Part shown: piece after piece, positions 13,260-16,116 of the stretch
Numbering within the stretch: the first letter of the stretch is position 1
Layout of the letters: the number at the start of each line of letters is the position of its first letter
NCBI GenBank assembly: GCA_913041325.1
Contig: CAJWHU010000019.1
Coordinates: 1-16,116 of the forward strand
Reading direction: 5' to 3'
DNA length: 16,116 nucleotides
From: an uncultured Fidelibacterota bacterium
Lineage (GTDB): Bacteria; Marinisomatota; Marinisomatia; Marinisomatales; UBA1611
Position numbers and translations under genes: made by a program
The notes under the pieces: generated by a model
The model's input: only the letters and a program-made list of their open reading frames with translations
Database searches by the model: none
What the model was told of the DNA's origin: nothing

Positions 13260-14579
13260 TTAGTCCACTATTCTACCAAGACGACGGTATTTTTCTTTAT
13301 ACTTTTCCCACAGAATTTTTTGACGGTCCGAGAGATCTATTTCACGACCTTGGATGAATGCTTTTATTGGATTTGTTGTTTGCGTTAGAGGTTCCTCATT
13401 AGCAATGAAAAAAGTTGCGTCTTTTCCAGGTTCAAGTGAACCCAGGCGGTTATCAACTCCTAGTATTTCAGCTGCAGATAATGTAATCGATCTCAACGCC
13501 TGGTTTTTTGACAGACCCCAGGTTACAGCTCTCATTGCTTCATCTGGAAGGGTTCTAACATGTCCGTCCATTGGATATCCTGGATCTAGTGAAATACAGA
13601 AATGCACACCAGATTCTTGTAATAGATGGGGTATTTTGTAGGGTAGATGTATAGGCTCAAACCTACGTCTGGGGGTCACTTGTACCCCTAAAAGTATCAC
13701 AGGGATATTATACTTAACCAGTAGTTCAGGGTTTATCCAGGCATCCCTGCCACCAACTATAACGATATTCAAATCATGTTCGCTTGCCCAATTTACTGCG
13801 GCCTCAATCTGGCGTATGTCATTCGCCTTTATGTGGATGGGCTCTTTTTCTATTACGAACGGAATCATAGATTCTAACCTCAGATCTGTTTGCTGCTTAT
13901 GCTCTGCTTTCCTTTCTCTAGCGTTGCGCCTTTGGTGATATGCCCTAACATTTCGAACCAATTGATTAAGCTCTCTTATCTTCTCATTGTATAAATCTCT
14001 TTGAGCTTTATCATTCTTCTTTGTTTTTTTGCTGTAGTCAACATACATATTTGGCCAGTTGATATTTAATCCAGAGGGGTGTTTAATTGTTGCATCTTCC
14101 CATGTCCAACCATCTAATGCCATGACTGAGGACTGGCCTGATATTCTTCCAGATGCAGGTGTTGAGTTAACAACCAGTATGCCATTTGATCTGGTCACTG
14201 GTATTAAATCAGAGTCTGGATTGTATGCAACATTAGCGCGCACGTTAGGATTGATTTCTCCGATCTCAGAGTGGTCATTAGTTTGTTTAACAGCAGATAT
14301 TTCCGTGAGCCCAATTCTTGTGTATCCAGCTATATATCCTGGTACTACGTGCTTTCCATAAATTTCTAATATATCTGTTTCTGGTGACGCTTGAATCTGC
14401 TCATCAATAGTGATAATTCTGCCTTCAGCAAAAAGCATGTCAAATCCCTCGAGTATGTCACCGGAGACTGTATGCAATATCCCTCCACGCAGTAGAATCG
14501 GTCGCTTTTGCTCAGTGCCTGGTATTTGATTATTCCCAAAAAGGGAGGATAGGATGAATAATAAAGGTAAAAATCGCAT
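13260..14579 (-). CDS. Secreted amidohydrolase-superfamily protein, probably without the metal site
   Basis: A 439-aa protein with an N-terminal signal peptide (about 1-15), so periplasmic or exported. The fold is that of imidazolonepropionase-like amidohydrolases: an N-terminal beta segment, VVPGYIAGYTRIGL at 78-91, and a C-terminal SAAEILGVDNRLGSLEPGKDATFFI. The metal-binding HxH after the PG(L)ID turn is missing (Tyr86 and Arg88 stand there). The later His is replaced in PIHIKAND, and the usual SD is replaced in FCISLDPGYP. It is therefore likely a non-catalytic partner of the upstream gene, whose stop lies two bases before its ATG. No substrate can be assigned, and no link with heme is evident. 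Confidence 0.85.
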   Translation of the reverse strand: MRFLPLLFILSSLFGNNQIPGTEQKRPILLRGGILHTVSGDILEGFDMLFAEGRIITIDEQIQASPETDILEIYGKHVVPGYIAGYTRIGLTEISAVKQTNDHSEIGEINPNVRANVAYNPDSDLIPVTRSNGILVVNSTPASGRISGQSSVMALDGWTWEDATIKHPSGLNINWPNMYVDYSKKTKKNDKAQRDLYNEKIRELNQLVRNVRAYHQRRNARERKAEHKQQTDLRLESMIPFVIEKEPIHIKANDIRQIEAAVNWASEHDLNIVIVGGRDAWINPELLVKYNIPVILLGVQVTPRRRFEPIHLPYKIPHLLQESGVHFCISLDPGYPMDGHVRTLPDEAMRAVTWGLSKNQALRSITLSAAEILGVDNRLGSLEPGKDATFFIANEEPLTQTTNPIKAFIQGREIDLSDRQKILWEKYKEKYRRLGRIVD

Positions 14580-14581
14580 GA

Positions 14582-16116
14582 TCAGTTAGATGAATCATCC
14601 TTTTTTAATTCATCGTCACTTATTAGGCAACAGCTTTTGTGGTTTGGGGTCAAACTATTCGGTTTCATCTCTTTTCCAAATGAGGATTTACCTGACTTAA
14701 GAATTTTTTGTATTAATTTTTCTCTTTCTTTTTCATCTCTCTTCTCAAGCTTAATATTCTCATCAACGGACCAGTAGCGAGTGCCATCGATCCAGGTTTC
14801 TAGAACCTTGGAATAGATAGATAGAGGAGGTCCATCCCAAATTACAAAATCAGCATCTTTACCTTCTTCCAAGGATCCAACCCATTTATCAATTTTTAAT
14901 TGTTTAGCGGGATTGATAGTTACAAAATGCAGAGCTTCTTCCTCTGGTAAACCACCGTATTTAACAGCCTTCATGGCCTCGGTGTTCATACGACGAGCTA
15001 GTTCATCATCGTCAGAGTTAAATGAGACTAGAACATTGTTATTGGCCATTAATGTGCCATTATATGGAATTGCATCAATAACTTCATATTTGTATTGCCA
15101 CCAGTCTGAGAATGTAGAGGCACCCGCACCATGCTCAGCGAGACGTTCAGCAACCTTATATCCCTCGAGCACGTGTTGAAATGTTGCGATCTTAAATCCA
15201 AAATCTTCAGCAATTCTTGTAAGCATCCATATCTCGTCCTGGCGGTAAGAGTGGCAGTGTAAGAGTCTCTTGCCCTCCAAGATTTCTGCAAGCGCTTCAA
15301 GCTCAAGGTCCCTCCTCGGAGGAACTTTCTTTTTTTGCGCTTTTGAATTTCTGTTATATGTTTTGTGGCGATGTCGATAATCCTGTGCAGCCCTGAAAGC
15401 ATCCCGTATAACTTGTTCAACGCCCATCCTGGTTTGTGGATATCTACCATTGCCCTCCCAATTTGCTTGGGTCACATTTTCCCCGAGGGCGAACTTAATT
15501 CCTTGAGGAGCATTCTTATATATTAAGCCTCCAGGATTCTTACCCCATCTTAGTTTAATTACAACATTTTGCCCACCAATTGGGTTGGCAGATCCATGAA
15601 GAACATTAGCCGTAGTTAGTCCGCCTCCCAACTGTCTGTAAATATTGATGTCATCTGCAAACAATACATCTTGCATTCTGACTTCTGCTGTTACAGCCTG
15701 TGCCCCCTCATTAATGGAAGAAGCTGCGGAATGGCTGTGGCAATCAATTAACCCGGGAGTAACATATTTATTTGTGCCGTCGATGACTAAAGCACTACCC
15801 ATTGGGACACTAATATCAGGAGCAACTTTGTCTATTTTACCATTTACAAATAGTATGTCCCATTCATTTACAATTCCTTTGGGGCCGCATGTCCAAATAT
15901 TAGCATTATCAATCAGCACCGCATTGGGTGTTAAAAGCTCTCTGTCTAAACCATAGGAGCCTTCAGGGAAGTATAATTCTAAATCACTTGGAGTTTCTTT
16001 TTTATTTTTTGGGGGAATCGCTTTTTTTTCTTGAGTAGCACTAAATGAATATTCATTAGATCCATCATATGCAATACCTGTCATTTGATTATTTTTTAAT
16101 TTCCCTTTGAATGCTA
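14582..16116 (-). CDS. Amidohydrolase-superfamily (imidazolonepropionase-like) enzyme, 5' end beyond window
   Basis: The reading frame stays open past the first Met (16084) to the right edge, reading AFKGKLKNNQ before it, so the gene is truncated by the window and the Met at 16084 is probably internal. Residues counted from that Met: VTPGLIDCHSHS at 108-119 gives the metal pair His116/His118, LLHCHS at 274-279 gives His276, TFQH gives His304, and FNSDDDE gives the catalytic-type Asp358. A C-terminal LGSLEEGKDADFVIWDG is typical of the superfamily. The upstream GxLKxNxMTGIAYDG...YSFSAT stretch looks like a beta repeat seen in large exported members. The C-terminal tail is long and charged (Lys/Asp/Ser). 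Substrate unknown; a peptide- or ureide-type amide is likely from the family. The partner gene follows directly. Confidence 0.85.
   Translation of the reverse strand, partial: AFKGKLKNNQMTGIAYDGSNEYSFSATQEKKAIPPKNKKETPSDLELYFPEGSYGLDRELLTPNAVLIDNANIWTCGPKGIVNEWDILFVNGKIDKVAPDISVPMGSALVIDGTNKYVTPGLIDCHSHSAASSINEGAQAVTAEVRMQDVLFADDINIYRQLGGGLTTANVLHGSANPIGGQNVVIKLRWGKNPGGLIYKNAPQGIKFALGENVTQANWEGNGRYPQTRMGVEQVIRDAFRAAQDYRHRHKTYNRNSKAQKKKVPPRRDLELEALAEILEGKRLLHCHSYRQDEIWMLTRIAEDFGFKIATFQHVLEGYKVAERLAEHGAGASTFSDWWQYKYEVIDAIPYNGTLMANNNVLVSFNSDDDELARRMNTEAMKAVKYGGLPEEEALHFVTINPAKQLKIDKWVGSLEEGKDADFVIWDGPPLSIYSKVLETWIDGTRYWSVDENIKLEKRDEKEREKLIQKILKSGKSSFGKEMKPNSLTPNHKSCCLISDDELKKDDSSN

Noticed and set aside
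15049..15450. Alternative - strand frame of 133 codons inside the first amidohydrolase
   Set aside because: It lies within the conserved catalytic region of the real gene and its translation is compositionally unlike a protein family.

Overview
The window looks like a compact, AT-rich (roughly one third G+C by eye) chromosome segment from a Gram-negative, probably marine bacterium of the FCB type. A Marinimicrobia/SAR406-like or Bacteroidota-related genome is my best guess. This rests on a TonB-dependent receptor with an N-terminal carboxypeptidase-regulatory-like domain, a HmuY-like lipoprotein and a tandem pair of secreted amidohydrolases. There is no rRNA or marker gene, so the assignment is an inference. 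Several of the heme-synthesis proteins (HemF most clearly) read more like alphaproteobacterial proteins.

Layout. (1) 1-123: 3' tail of an upstream gene, perhaps a glycoside hydrolase family 2 protein. (2) 132-4405, + strand: a tight heme-biosynthesis operon hemE-hemH-hemF-hemJ-hemB, with spacers of a few bases and an ATGA overlap. (3) 4406-5227, + strand: a Fur-box-like palindrome, then a 99-aa protein of unknown function and a small lipoprotein with a His/Met-rich patch. (4) 5224-5649, - strand: a bacterioferritin-like protein. (5) 5801-6641, + strand: a TetR-family regulator and a 64-aa membrane protein. (6) 13155-6638, - strand: a heme-uptake operon hmuT-hmuU-hmuV-hugZ-TonB receptor-HmuY-like lipoprotein-DUF4149-like membrane protein, headed by a second copy of the same palindrome. 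(7) 16116-13260, - strand: two amidohydrolase-superfamily proteins; the first runs off the right edge and the second lacks the metal-binding histidines.

How it fits together. The window is largely a heme and iron economy locus. It holds late heme synthesis (HemB, E, F, J, H), capture of external heme at the surface (HmuY-like, TonB receptor), periplasmic and inner-membrane transport (HmuT/U/V), probable heme breakdown to release iron (HugZ) and iron storage (ferritin-like). The two palindromes fit one 7-1-7 consensus, TGAGACTnAGTCTCA, with one mismatch each. Each lies just downstream of a -10-like hexamer, which suggests that a single Fur-type repressor controls both the uptake operon and the uncharacterised 4495/4796 gene pair. 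That pair is the best candidate for something new here.

There is no stretch over 300 bases without a gene. No tRNA, rRNA, CRISPR array or insertion sequence was seen.
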